NCBI GenBank assembly: GCA_963722415.1 | Contig: CAVRNI010000049.1 | Location: 20,543-84,542 of the forward strand | Source of the DNA: JALOLG01 sp963722415 | GTDB taxonomy: Bacteria > Actinomycetota > Acidimicrobiia > Acidimicrobiales > Ilumatobacteraceae | Length of the DNA stretch: 64,000 nucleotides | Direction: 5' to 3' | Part shown: piece by piece, positions 45,680-54,430 of the stretch | Layout of the letters: every line of letters begins with the position of its first letter | How positions within the stretch are numbered: the stretch's first letter is position 1 | Notes under the pieces: generated by a model | Databases searched by the model: none | Told to the model about the DNA's origin: nothing | What the model saw: the letters and a program-made list of their open reading frames with translations, nothing else | Program-made: the position numbers and the translations under genes

Positions 45680-46922
45680 ATGGCAGAGAAGATCCCAAGC
45701 AAGATCGAGGTGAAGAACCCGATCGTCGAGATGGACGGCGACGAGATGACGCGGATCATCTGGGCGTTCATCAAGGACAAACTGATCCTGCCCTATCTCG
45801 ATGTCGACCTGAAGTACTTCGACCTGTCGATCGAGAACCGCGACGCCACCGACGATCAGGTGACGATCGATTCGGCCAACGCGACCAAGCAGCACGGAGT
45901 CGCCGTGAAGTGCGCGACGATCACGCCGGACGAGGCCCGGGTCGAGGAGTTCGGTCTCAAGAAGATGTGGCGGTCGCCCAACGGGACGATCCGCAACATC
46001 CTGGGCGGGGTGATCTTCCGCGAGCCGATCATCATGTCCAACGTCCCGCGCCTCGTGCCCGGCTGGACGAAGCCGATCATCATCGGCCGTCACGCCCACG
46101 CCGACCAGTACAAGGCGACCGACTTCAAGGTTCCGGGGGCCGGCACCGTCACGATCACCTACAGCCCGAGTGGCGGCGGCGAACCGATCGAACTGGAAGT
46201 GGCGACGTACGGTGAGGACGGCGGCGTCGCGATGGCGATGTACAACTTCCGCGACTCGATCCGCGACTTCGCCAGGGCGTCGTTCCGCTACGGCCTCGAT
46301 CGCAACGTGCCCGTCTACCTCAGCACGAAGAACACGATCCTCAAGGCCTACGACGGCGAGTTCAAGGACATCTTCCAGGACATCTTCGACGCCGAGTTCA
46401 GCGACGCGTATGCGGCTGCGGGACTCACGTACGAGCACCGCCTGATCGACGACATGGTCGCCGCCGCGCTCGAAGTGGGAGGGCGGCTACCTGTGGGCGT
46501 GCAAGAACTACGACGGCGACGTCCAGAGTGATGTCGTCGCTCAGGGTTTCGGATCGCTCGGCCTGATGACGTCGGTGCTGATGACGCCCGATGGCAAGAC
46601 CGTCGAAGCGGAGGCGGCGCACGGCACCGTCACCCGCCACTACCGCGCCCACCTGCGCGGCGAGAAGACCTCGACCAACCCGATCGCCTCGATCTACGCG
46701 TGGACCAGGGGCCTCTCGTATCGGGGCAAGATGGACGACACGCCCGACGTCGTGGCGTTCGCCGAGGCGCTCGAAGCCGTCTGCGTCGAAGCCGTCGAGG
46801 CCGGCGAGATGACCAAGGACCTCTCGCTGCTCATCAGCAAGGACGCCCCCTGGCTCACGACGGAAGACTTCCTCGACACCCTCGACCGCCGCCTCCAGGC
46901 GAAGATGGCCGCGTCTGATTGA
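45680..46922 (+). CDS. icd: NADP-dependent isocitrate dehydrogenase, eukaryote-like homodimeric type (one frameshift)
   Basis: The protein of about 413 residues opens KIEVKNPIVEMDGDEMTRII and includes IDSANATKQHGVAVKCATIT. SPNGTIRNILGGVIFREPI and LSTKNTILKAYDGEFKDIFQ also fit the type found in mitochondria and many actinobacteria. A slip near 46472 (CGAAGTGGGAGG) splits the segment LKWEGGYLWACKNYDGDV. The rest continues with GSLGLMTSVLMTPDGKTVEA, EAAHGTVTRHYR and STNPIASIYAWTRGL. It makes 2-oxoglutarate and NADPH in the TCA cycle. gltA and acn lie nearby, and a hairpin repeat follows its stop. Confidence 0.93.
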
Positions 46923-46955
46923 GCCCGTGCTCCTCACTGTCACGGCACCGCTGCG

Positions 46956-47004
46956 GTTTGTGTCACCGCAACCGGCGACCCTCGCCGGCTTCGGTGACAC
47001 AAAC
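46956..47004. repeat. 49-bp double hairpin repeat, copy 2
   Basis: GTTTGTGTCACCG pairs with CGGTGACACAAAC, with an inner CGGCGA/TCGCCG stem. It is the same length and layout as the element at 29727-29775. It lies between convergent icd and gltA and may end both transcripts. Confidence 0.8.
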
Positions 47005-47050
47005 AGGATGAGGGGCGGACGCGATACGGTTCGCCGCCCCGTCGTCGCAG

Positions 47051-48316
47051 CTAGCGGTCGCCGATCTTCACGTAGTCGCGCTCGCCGACGCCGGTGTACC
47101 ACTGACGCGGCCGCGAGATCTTCTGGTCCTTGTCGGTGATGAGCTCCTGCCAGTGGGCGAGCCAGCCGGTCGTGCGCGGGATCGCGAACAGCACCGTGAA
47201 CATCTCGACGGGGAACCCCATCGCCTCGTAGATGAGACCGGAGTAGAAGTCGACGTTGGGGTACAGCTTGCGGTCGATGAAGTAGGGGTCCGACAGGGCG
47301 ACCTCTTCGAGTTTGAGGGCGACGTCGAGCTTCGGGTTCTTGCCGGTGACGTCGAACACCTCGTACGCGGTCTGCTTGATGATCGTGGCCCTCGGGTCGT
47401 AGTTCTTGTAGACGCGGTGTCCGAACCCCATCAGACGCCCTTCGCCGGCCTTGACGGACTCGATGAACGCCGGCACGTTGTCGATCGAGCCGATCTCGCT
47501 GAGCATCCGCACGACGGCTTCGTTCGCGCCACCGTGCAACGGCCCGTAGAGCGCACTCGCGGCGGCCGCCGCTGACGAGTACGGATCGGCCTGGCTCGAG
47601 CCCACGACCCGCATCGCGGTGGTGCCGCAGTTCTGCTCGTGGTCGGCGTGGAGGATGAACAGCACATCCATCGCCCGTTCGAGCACCGGGTGCACGTCGT
47701 ACTCGCCGATCTTCCACATCATGTTCAAGAAGTTGGCCGGGTACGTCAGTGAGTTGCTCGGGTAGTTGTAGGGCAGGCCCGCCGAGAAGCGGTAGCACAT
47801 CGCGGCGATCGTCGGCGTCTTGGCGATCAGCCGCAGGATCTGCTTGTTGCGGCTCTCGGGGTCGAAGATCTCCTTGGAGTCGGCGTAGAACGTGCCGAGC
47901 GCGGCGACCGCCGACACGAACATCCCCATCGGATGGGCGTCGTAGTGGAACCCGTCGACGAACCGCTTCCGCATGTTCTCGTGGATGAACGTGTGGTGGG
48001 TGATGTCGAAGCGCCACTGGTCGAGCTCGGCCTGGTTCGGCAGATCGCCGTGGATGAGGAGGTAGGCGACCTCGAGGAACGTCGAGTGCTCGGCGAGTTG
48101 CTCGATCGGGTACCCGCCGTAGCGCAGGATGCCGTTGTCGCCGTCGAGGTACGTGATCGCCGACTTGCACGCAGCCGTCGACAGGTACGCCGGGTCGTAC
48201 ATGAACAAGTTGGGGTCGAGCTCCCGGATCGCCGACGACGGGAACACACCGTCGGTGATCGGGGCGGTGACCGTGTTGCCGGTGCGGTTGTCGGTGATCG
48301 TGATGGAGTCGGGCAC
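47051..48316 (-). CDS. gltA: Citrate synthase
   Basis: The 421-residue protein has the type II citrate synthase motifs: GILRYGGYPIEQLAEHSTFL, FHYDAHPMGMFVSAVAAL, HADHEQNCGTTAMRVVGSS (catalytic His) and GPLHGGANEAVVRML (catalytic His). MGFGHRVYKNYDPRA and a catalytic-Asp segment near VDFYSGLIYEAMG also fit. It condenses acetyl-CoA and oxaloacetate. GTG at 48316 is chosen because GAAGGA lies just upstream and the next in-frame start gives a non-conserved extension. It is convergent with icd. The AGACAAGTTG motif of icd and acn is not seen before it. Confidence 0.95.
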   Translation of the reverse strand: MPDSITITDNRTGNTVTAPITDGVFPSSAIRELDPNLFMYDPAYLSTAACKSAITYLDGDNGILRYGGYPIEQLAEHSTFLEVAYLLIHGDLPNQAELDQWRFDITHHTFIHENMRKRFVDGFHYDAHPMGMFVSAVAALGTFYADSKEIFDPESRNKQILRLIAKTPTIAAMCYRFSAGLPYNYPSNSLTYPANFLNMMWKIGEYDVHPVLERAMDVLFILHADHEQNCGTTAMRVVGSSQADPYSSAAAAASALYGPLHGGANEAVVRMLSEIGSIDNVPAFIESVKAGEGRLMGFGHRVYKNYDPRATIIKQTAYEVFDVTGKNPKLDVALKLEEVALSDPYFIDRKLYPNVDFYSGLIYEAMGFPVEMFTVLFAIPRTTGWLAHWQELITDKDQKISRPRQWYTGVGERDYVKIGDR

Positions 48317-48396
48317 GGTGCTTCCTTCGTATCCGAAAAATGGGTGTGGGGCTGTTGTCCCCACGCCGCGAACCTACTGCCAAACCGCCCGATCGT

Positions 48397-49743
48397 TCAC
48401 AACGGCGTGTTGCCGTGCTTGCGACGGCGTAACTCCTCACGCTTGTCCTCGAGCATCGCCAGTGCTGCGGCGATCTCGGCGCGGGTCTCGGCCGGCTCGA
48501 TCACGGCGTCGACGTATCCGCGTTCGGCCGCCACGTACGGGTTGAGCAGGCGCTCGGCGTAGTCCGCTTCGAACGCCTCCCGTTCCTCCGGGGTGGCCCG
48601 GCGTTGCAGGATCGCCGCCGCCTGACCGGCGCCCATCACCGCCAGTTCGGCCCACGGCCACGCCAGGCACATGTCGTTGCCCATCGTCTTGGAGTCCATG
48701 ACGATGAACGCGCCGCCGTAGCTCTTGCGCAGGATCACGCAGATGCGCGGCACCGTCGCCTCGGCGTAGGCGAACACGAGTTGCGCGCCGTGGCGGATCA
48801 TTCCCCGCCACTCGAGATCCTTGCCGGGGTAGAAGCCGGGGGTGTCGACGAACGTGATCAGCGGCACGTTGAACGCGTCGCAGAACGCCACGAACCGGGC
48901 CGCCTTCTGCGAGGCCGGGATGTCGATCGTGCCGGCGAGCGACATCGGCTGGTTGGCGATGATCCCCACCGGCCGGCCGTCGATCGTCGCGAACGCGGTG
49001 ACGATGTTGGTCGCCCATTTCGCGCGCAGCTCGAGGAGTGAGTCCACATCGACGATCGCTTCGGCCACCTTGCGGACGTCGTAGCTCCCGGTCGACGAGG
49101 CGGGGATCAGCTCGCCGGCCTCCGGGCAGGGGCGATCGGCCGGATCGTCGGTCGGCCAGCGCGGGGGCTCCTGATCGACGTGGTCGGGGAGGTAGGAGAG
49201 CAGCTCCTCGACCATCGCGACCGCCGCCGTCCGGTCGTCGACGATGACGCTCGGCACGCCCGCGTGGCGAGCCAGGTTGCCGGAACCTCCGAGCTCCTCG
49301 ATCGAGATCTGGACGCCGGTGAACTGCTCGACCATCACCGGACCGTTGACGAACGCGTAGCTCGGTGTCGTCATCACCGTCAGGTCGGCGAGCCCGAGCA
49401 GCAACGCGGGGCCCGACACCGCGGGTCCGTCGACGATCGCGATCGTCGGGACGGATCCGGAGCACTTGGCGAGGGCAGCGGCCAGGCGACCCCAACCGTG
49501 GAGGGCGGGCAGACCCTCCTCGATGTCGGCCCCCATCGACGACAGCACCAGCACCAGCGGGAGGCGCTGCTCCAGTGCGGTGACGGCTGCGACCTCGAAG
49601 ATCGACGAGGTGATCGACGAGAGCACCGCGCCGTCCTCGCCGGCGTCGAACTCGACCCACACCACACGGCGATCGCCGAGCCACCGGATCAGCACGGTCG
49701 CTGGTCCTTCGAGGTGGGCCTGGATCTGGAGATCGGCAGGCAT
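48397..49743 (-). CDS. Carboxyltransferase-domain protein, acyl-CoA carboxylase beta subunit-like
   Basis: This 448-residue protein has both crotonase-like halves of a carboxyltransferase: LPLVLVLSSMGADIEEGLPA, YAFVNGPVMVEQFTGVQIS and GRPVGIIANQPMSLAGTIDI. ITFVDTPGFYPGKDLEWRGM and RICVILRKSYGGAFIVMDSK also match AccD/PccB-type subunits. It is shorter than propionyl-CoA carboxylase beta (about 515-530) at the N-terminal side. Its carboxyl donor would be a biotin protein encoded elsewhere, and the acyl-CoA is unknown. A LysR gene lies 24 bases upstream on the same strand. Confidence 0.85.
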   Translation of the reverse strand: MPADLQIQAHLEGPATVLIRWLGDRRVVWVEFDAGEDGAVLSSITSSIFEVAAVTALEQRLPLVLVLSSMGADIEEGLPALHGWGRLAAALAKCSGSVPTIAIVDGPAVSGPALLLGLADLTVMTTPSYAFVNGPVMVEQFTGVQISIEELGGSGNLARHAGVPSVIVDDRTAAVAMVEELLSYLPDHVDQEPPRWPTDDPADRPCPEAGELIPASSTGSYDVRKVAEAIVDVDSLLELRAKWATNIVTAFATIDGRPVGIIANQPMSLAGTIDIPASQKAARFVAFCDAFNVPLITFVDTPGFYPGKDLEWRGMIRHGAQLVFAYAEATVPRICVILRKSYGGAFIVMDSKTMGNDMCLAWPWAELAVMGAGQAAAILQRRATPEEREAFEADYAERLLNPYVAAERGYVDAVIEPAETRAEIAAALAMLEDKREELRRRKHGNTPL

Positions 49744-49767
49744 CGGCGCTCAGACTAGACAGCCCGG

Positions 49768-50706
49768 CTACACGGAGCGCCCGAGCGGGAACGCGTCGGT
49801 GCCGCCGTGCACGCCTGGCTGATCGGCCGCGCCGCGTTCGACGACCCCGCCGAGCAGCGTGGCGACCGCTTGGACGGCGACGCTGGGTGCCGGCCGGCGA
49901 CGCCGCACCCAGGCGACGACGCGCTGGGGCAGCTCGGGTACGGCGATCCGCCTGAACGCACCCTCGAACCGTTGGGGGACCGCGGTGGCCGGCACGATCG
50001 CCGCGCCGTACCCGTCGATCGCCAGCGATGCGAGGAGACGGACACCGTCGATCTCGGCCTGGGCGCGCAGCGTGATACCGGCCGTCGAAGCGGCGCGGTC
50101 GAGCACCCGTCGCAGCGCGGTGCCCTTGGGGGGCAGCAGCATCGGGATGTCGTCGAGATCGCCGAGCGCCATCGACGAGCGACTGGCGAACTGGTGATGG
50201 TCGGGGACGATCACGAGCAGATCCTCGGCGAACAACGGGGCGATCACCAGCTCGGGATCGTCGATCGGCAGGTGCACGATGGCCGCGTGGAGCTGGCCGC
50301 TGACCACGCTCGGGATCAGCGTCGTGGTGCTGCCCTCGTGGACGATCGTGTGGACAAGTGGGTGGTCGCGGCCAACGGACGCGAGCAGTTCCGGCATCAG
50401 CCATCGGGCGGTGGTGCCGATCACCCCGATGCGGGCCTCGCCGGAGACGTCGGCGTCGAGCGATGCCATGTCGGCGGCGATGTCGTCCATCTCGTGCAGG
50501 ATCCGCCGGGCCCGCTCGACGACCCGTGCGCCCTCCTCGGTGAGGCCGCCCTGGGAGCGGTCGATGAGGCGGACACCCAGCTCCTTTTCCAGCTTGGCGA
50601 CATGACCCGAGACGTTGGACTGCACGGTGTAGAGGGCGCGTGCCGCGCCGGAGAACGTCCCATGGTCGGCGATCGCTACGAGCGCCGAGAGCTGCCGGAC
50701 ATCCAT
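49768..50706 (-). CDS. LysR-family transcriptional regulator
   Basis: The 312-residue protein has the N-terminal LysR helix-turn-helix (MDVRQLSALVAIADHGTFSG, AARALYTVQSNVSGHVAKLE, LGVRLIDRSQGGLTEEG). A periplasmic-binding-like effector domain follows, with IGVIGTTARWLMPELLASVG and LLVIVPDHHQFASRSSM. The target is unknown. Unusually it is co-directional with the carboxyltransferase gene and only 24 bases ahead of it, so they probably form a transcript. The divergent side holds the 6C-type RNA promoter. Confidence 0.88.
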   Translation of the reverse strand: MDVRQLSALVAIADHGTFSGAARALYTVQSNVSGHVAKLEKELGVRLIDRSQGGLTEEGARVVERARRILHEMDDIAADMASLDADVSGEARIGVIGTTARWLMPELLASVGRDHPLVHTIVHEGSTTTLIPSVVSGQLHAAIVHLPIDDPELVIAPLFAEDLLVIVPDHHQFASRSSMALGDLDDIPMLLPPKGTALRRVLDRAASTAGITLRAQAEIDGVRLLASLAIDGYGAAIVPATAVPQRFEGAFRRIAVPELPQRVVAWVRRRRPAPSVAVQAVATLLGGVVERGAADQPGVHGGTDAFPLGRSV

Positions 50707-50741
50707 CGGAAAAAACGATATCCGGTATCATCGAGTTCTAG

Positions 50742-50770
50742 TTGTCAGATCGGCCTGGCACGTGCATACT
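50742..50770 (+). promoter_or_regulatory. Promoter of the 6C-type RNA
   Basis: TTGTCA at 50742-50747, a 17-base spacer, then CATACT at 50765-50770 resemble -35 and -10 boxes (5/6 and 4/6 to consensus). Transcription would begin near 50777, just before the first C-loop hairpin. Confidence 0.5.
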
Positions 50771-50776
50771 TTCACA

Positions 50777-50896
50777 AGAGTTCGATGCGAGTACACCCCC
50801 CATGTACCGCTCGAAAGGAACTCCTACGCCGGTCCCCACCGGTGGGGTTCCAAGGTTGAGAGGCCCCGATCCCCCATCGGGGCTTCTCCCGTTTTC
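50777..50896 (+). ncRNA. 6C-type small RNA (two hairpins with C-rich loops)
   Basis: The first hairpin is GTACA-CCCCCCA-TGTAC (50791-50807), inside a longer stem closed by GAGTTC/GAACTC. The second is GGCCCCGAT-CCCCC-ATCGGGGC (50862-50883) and is followed by TTCTCCCGTTTT, as in a Rho-independent terminator. Two stem-loops with runs of C in the loops define the actinobacterial 6C RNA family. C loops and the U tract both point to plus-strand transcription. It lies directly ahead of an HAD-phosphatase gene; from memory the 6C RNA of mycobacteria also lies next to an HAD gene. Its target RNAs are unknown. Confidence 0.75.
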
Positions 50897-50927
50897 GGGA
50901 CACGGACAGGGACGTAGCCTGCTCACG

Positions 50928-52355
50928 ATGTCACGCGGCGCGGCCTTCTTCGATCTCGATCGAACGTTGCTCGCCGGCGCCAGCGGCGAGGTGTTCTCCG
51001 ATGCGATGCGTTCCGCCGGGCTGGTGTCACGATCGATCCCCGGCGAGCGCCTGCTGTACCGGGTGTTCAACGCGATCGGCGAGACGCTGCCGTCGATGGC
51101 GTTGGCGCGCCAGGCGGTGGCACTCTCCAAGGGGCGACCGCGGGCGGCGGTGCAGGCCGCGGCCGAGTCGGTCGCCGACCAGTTGGCGTCGATGGTGCAG
51201 CCGTTCGCCGAGTCGGTCTTCGCCCGCCATCGGGCGGCGGGTCGGCCACTGGTTCTGGCGACCACCACGCCGTACGACCTCGTCAAGCCGTTCGCCGACC
51301 GGATCGGGCTCGACGACGTCGTGGCCACCCGGTGGTCCGTCAACGCCGACGGCACGTACGACGGCACGCTCGCCGGCCCGTTCGTGTGGTCGTCGGGCAA
51401 GCTCGCCGCCGTCACCGAGTGGGCCGAGCAGAACGACATCGACCTCGACGAGAGCTACGCCTACTCCGACAGCGCGTACGACGTTCCGCTGCTCTCGGCG
51501 GTGGCATACCCGATCGTGGTCAACCCCGACCCGCGGATGGCGGTCATCGCAAGGGCGCGGCGTTGGCCGGTGCTGAACCTCGACGTGTCGCCTGGTGTGA
51601 TGAAGATCCCGTTGATCGGTCTCGAACTGCAACGGCTGGCGATGCAGTTCACCCGACCGTCGCTCGTGCCGTACGCGCGTTTCGAGTTCGAGGGCGTCGA
51701 GAACGTGCCGATCGCCGGTTCGACGATCCTGGTCGCCAACCACCGTTCCTACTTCGACTCGTTGGCGATCTCGATGCTGATCGCCAAGACCGGTCGCACC
51801 GTGCGCTTCCTCGGCAAGAAGGAGGTGTTCGACGCGCCGCTGGTCGGCCAGTTGGCGGCGGCGATGGGCGGTATCCGGGTCGATCGGGGCACCGGATCCG
51901 ACGAACCGCTCAAGGCGGCGACCGACGCACTGCTCGGCGGCGAGATGGTGACATTGATGCCACAAGGCACGATTCCACGCGGCCCGGCGTTCTTCGATCC
52001 CGTGCTCAAGGGCCGCTGGGGCGCGGCGCGCCTCGCCCAGATGAGCGGCGCGCCGGTCATCCCCGTCGGGCTGTGGGGCACCGAGAAGGTGTGGCCACGC
52101 TCATCGCGGCTCCCGAACGTGCTCAACCTCGCCGATCCGCCCCTCGTACGGATCAGCGTGGGGGAGCCGGTGGAGTTGAAGCACCGTTCGCTCGATGCCG
52201 ACACGAAGCGGATCATGGCTGCGATCCGTCGCCAGTTGCCCCCCGAAGCCTCCGTCGCCCACACGCCGACGGAGGAGGAACTGCGCCTCACGTACCCACC
52301 GGGCTACAAAGGCGATCCCGATCTCGAGGTCGAACGCCGACCCGGAACCGATTAG
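50928..52355 (+). CDS. HAD-IB hydrolase fused to 1-acyl-glycerol-3-phosphate acyltransferase
   Basis: The 475-residue protein joins two domains. The N-terminal HAD has FFDLDRTLLAGASGE (DxDxT motif), LATTTPYDLVKPFADRIG and AYSDSAYDVPLLSAV. The C-terminal acyltransferase has ILVANHRSYFDSLAISML (NHxxxxD motif, near residue 270), FLGKKEVFDAPLVG, GGIRVDRGTGSDE and LMPQGTIPRG. Such fusions occur in actinobacteria and probably work on lysophospholipids and their phosphate esters. ATG at 50928 is used, just after the 6C-type RNA. The HAD part is SerB-like in motif but need not act on phosphoserine. Confidence 0.88.
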   Translation: MSRGAAFFDLDRTLLAGASGEVFSDAMRSAGLVSRSIPGERLLYRVFNAIGETLPSMALARQAVALSKGRPRAAVQAAAESVADQLASMVQPFAESVFARHRAAGRPLVLATTTPYDLVKPFADRIGLDDVVATRWSVNADGTYDGTLAGPFVWSSGKLAAVTEWAEQNDIDLDESYAYSDSAYDVPLLSAVAYPIVVNPDPRMAVIARARRWPVLNLDVSPGVMKIPLIGLELQRLAMQFTRPSLVPYARFEFEGVENVPIAGSTILVANHRSYFDSLAISMLIAKTGRTVRFLGKKEVFDAPLVGQLAAAMGGIRVDRGTGSDEPLKAATDALLGGEMVTLMPQGTIPRGPAFFDPVLKGRWGAARLAQMSGAPVIPVGLWGTEKVWPRSSRLPNVLNLADPPLVRISVGEPVELKHRSLDADTKRIMAAIRRQLPPEASVAHTPTEEELRLTYPPGYKGDPDLEVERRPGTD

Positions 52356-52849
52356 TCGCCCGTCGTACCGTCGATCGCCTCGCGGATCAGATCGAGGTGG
52401 CCGCAGTGGCGGGCGTACTCCTCGATCATGTGGACCAGGATCCAACGCACGCTGTACTGCTCGCGGAGCCGATCGAGATCGTCGAGCCCGGCCCCCGCCA
52501 GGATCGACACGGCGAGCTCGACCTCACGTTGCCAGGTGACGAGCGCCTCGGCGAGCGTGTCACCGGGACCGACGTGAAGGTCGCCGTCGGGATCGTCGTC
52601 CGAGTAGTAGATCGGCGCCGCGTTCTCACCCGCGATGCCGCGGCGGAACCAGCTGCGCTCGACCTCGGCCATGTGGCGGACGAGGCCGGTGATCGTGAGG
52701 TCGCTCGGCGGACATGTCGCGGTGCGAGCGGCGGCGTCGTCGATCCCCTCCGCCTTCCGGCGAAACACGGCGCGGTAGTAGTTCAAGAACTCGTCGAGGA
52801 TCACGCGCTCAGGGGCGGCCGGCGACGGATCGGGTGGTACGGGCGTCAC
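52352..52849 (-). CDS. DinB/DUF664-family protein
   Basis: The 165-residue helical protein has ERVILDEFLNYYRAVFRRKA, LTITGLVRHMAEVERSWFRR and QYSVRWILVHMIEEYARHCG. It ends with HLDLIREAIDG. The three His (in RHMAEVE, LVHMIEE and RHCGHLD) form the metal triad of the DinB/DUF664 four-helix bundle. Relatives include mycothiol-dependent enzymes, but the reaction here is unknown. GTG at 52849 is chosen at the domain start. The gene is convergent with the HAD-acyltransferase gene and shares its stop region. Confidence 0.82.
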   Translation of the reverse strand: MTPVPPDPSPAAPERVILDEFLNYYRAVFRRKAEGIDDAAARTATCPPSDLTITGLVRHMAEVERSWFRRGIAGENAAPIYYSDDDPDGDLHVGPGDTLAEALVTWQREVELAVSILAGAGLDDLDRLREQYSVRWILVHMIEEYARHCGHLDLIREAIDGTTGD

Positions 52850-52927
52850 GCGATGTGACGTTAGACCAGCGTTCTTGCGGGGAAACCTCGGGTTACAGAT
52901 GGACGAACTCGTTAGAATGGTGTCGCT

Positions 52928-53836
52928 ATGGGGGCAACGGTAAGTACCACCGAGCACGCGGAGAGGCATGGCTTCCTCGCGCTCTGGTGGCGCAGCCGCT
53001 ACGGGTTGCGGTTGTTCCTCGAAGCCGGACTCGTCGTCGGCCTGCTGCTCACGTACATGCGCGTCCGTCAGTTCACCCGCGGCGACCTGCGGGCGGCGTT
53101 CAGCAACACCCGTGAGGTCATGCAGTTCGAGCGGTGGATCGGCCTTCCCTTCGAGGACAACCTGCAGCGGGCCCTCCTCAACCACCCCGAAACGGTGAAG
53201 TTCCTGAACCACTACTACCTGTGGTTCCACTTCCCGGTCGCGATCGGCCTCCTGATCTGGTTGTACTGGCGTCACAACGACCACTACTTCTACATCCGGC
53301 GTCTGATGGCGGTCGTCACGTTCGTCGCGCTCATCCTCCACGTCGCGTATCCGCTGGCGCCCCCGCGGATGATGCCCGGCTTCGTCGACACGATGTTCCG
53401 CTACGGCCCGTCGATCTACACCCGCAACACGCTCGAAGGAGCGGCCAACCAGATCGCCGCGATGCCGTCGCTGCACTTCGGCTGGGCGGTGATCGCGGCC
53501 ATGGCAGTGGTCCACGTGAATCGTTCACGTTGGCGCTACGTCGCGGTGCTTCACCCGGTCTTGATGGGCACAGCCATCGTCGCCACCGCCAACCACTGGT
53601 GGGTCGATGCCGCCGCCGCCGGTCTCATCATCTTCTTCTGTTGGGGCGTGGCCAAGGTCGTCGCGCACGTGCTGCCCGCCCGCGAGCAGAGCTGGGAAGA
53701 CGACGGTGCCTACCCGAAGGTGCCGCGTACCTCCACCAGACGTCAGGTGCTGAACGCGTCGCCGTCGAAGCGGTCGACGGTGGCGAACGACTCGACGGCG
53801 GCCCTGCGCAAGTGCGTCGGCTGGTGCTCCGGCTGA
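52928..53836 (+). CDS. PAP2-superfamily membrane phosphatase/transferase
   Basis: This protein of about 270-300 residues has six or so membrane helices. The family motifs are YPLAPPRMMPG, QIAAMPSLHFGWAVIAAMAV (SxH) and VATANHWWVDAAAAGLII (HxxxxD). They match the PAP2-like inositolphosphotransferase/lipid phosphatase branch common in actinobacteria. The literal stop at 53836 lies 94 bases inside the convergent nitroreductase. The last 30 residues (RRQVLNASPSKRSTVANDST) look non-conserved, so the true end may be near 53740 behind a small indel. The substrate is a lipid or prenyl phosphate by inference. Confidence 0.82.
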   Translation: MGATVSTTEHAERHGFLALWWRSRYGLRLFLEAGLVVGLLLTYMRVRQFTRGDLRAAFSNTREVMQFERWIGLPFEDNLQRALLNHPETVKFLNHYYLWFHFPVAIGLLIWLYWRHNDHYFYIRRLMAVVTFVALILHVAYPLAPPRMMPGFVDTMFRYGPSIYTRNTLEGAANQIAAMPSLHFGWAVIAAMAVVHVNRSRWRYVAVLHPVLMGTAIVATANHWWVDAAAAGLIIFFCWGVAKVVAHVLPAREQSWEDDGAYPKVPRTSTRRQVLNASPSKRSTVANDSTAALRKCVGWCSG

Positions 53837-54399
53837 CCGAGGAAGATCGTCGCCGCCAAGGCGTAGTGAGGCGGAAGACCGAGGAACGGGACTGCGGCCG
53901 GTTCGACGCGCGACAGGAACGTGGTCATCACGCCACCCAGCCCGCGTCCACGTGCCGCCAGCAGCACGCTCCAGCAGAACGGGTAGACGGAGCCGCCGCC
54001 CGTGACGGGTGGACGGTCGAGCTGTCCGTCCATCAGCGCGATCCTCCCGAGGTCGGCCGCGACGACCAGCACCACCGGGACCTGTTCGATGCGCTCGAGC
54101 AGCTCGTTCGGTTGTCCGGCGGCGATCATCTCGGGCGGCTCGAACGCCACCGTGTTGAACGGTGTCTGTCCGCTCGCCGCAGCGGCGAGATACTCGTCCC
54201 AGACAGGCTGCATCAACGCCGCCAGCTGACGGCGCAGGAGCTGATCTTCGACCACGGCGACCCGCCATGGCTGCCGGTTGCCGCCGCTCGGGGCGAACCG
54301 GGCGTCGTCGAGGATCGCGGCGACGGTGGCACGCTCGACCGGCTCATCGGTGAACCGTCGCGCGGCACCGGTGGTTCGGAGGGCGGAGATGAGATCCAT
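53743..54399 (-). CDS. Nitroreductase-family protein
   Basis: The 218-residue FMN protein has the N-terminal TTGAARRFTDEPV, ARFAPSGGNRQPWRVAVV (FMN phosphate site) and GGGSVYPFCWSVLLAARGRG. GGVMTTFLSRVEPA and FLGLPPHYALAATIFLGQPE follow. These fit the F420/FMN-dependent nitroreductase family; the native substrate is unknown. It starts 32 bases after the acn stop on the same strand and so may be co-transcribed with aconitase. Its 3' end overlaps the end of the PAP2 gene. Confidence 0.85.
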   Translation of the reverse strand: MDLISALRTTGAARRFTDEPVERATVAAILDDARFAPSGGNRQPWRVAVVEDQLLRRQLAALMQPVWDEYLAAAASGQTPFNTVAFEPPEMIAAGQPNELLERIEQVPVVLVVAADLGRIALMDGQLDRPPVTGGGSVYPFCWSVLLAARGRGLGGVMTTFLSRVEPAAVPFLGLPPHYALAATIFLGQPEHQPTHLRRAAVESFATVDRFDGDAFST

Positions 54400-54430
54400 C
54401 TCGTTGACCGTGTCGCCGGCGGTTCGATCG

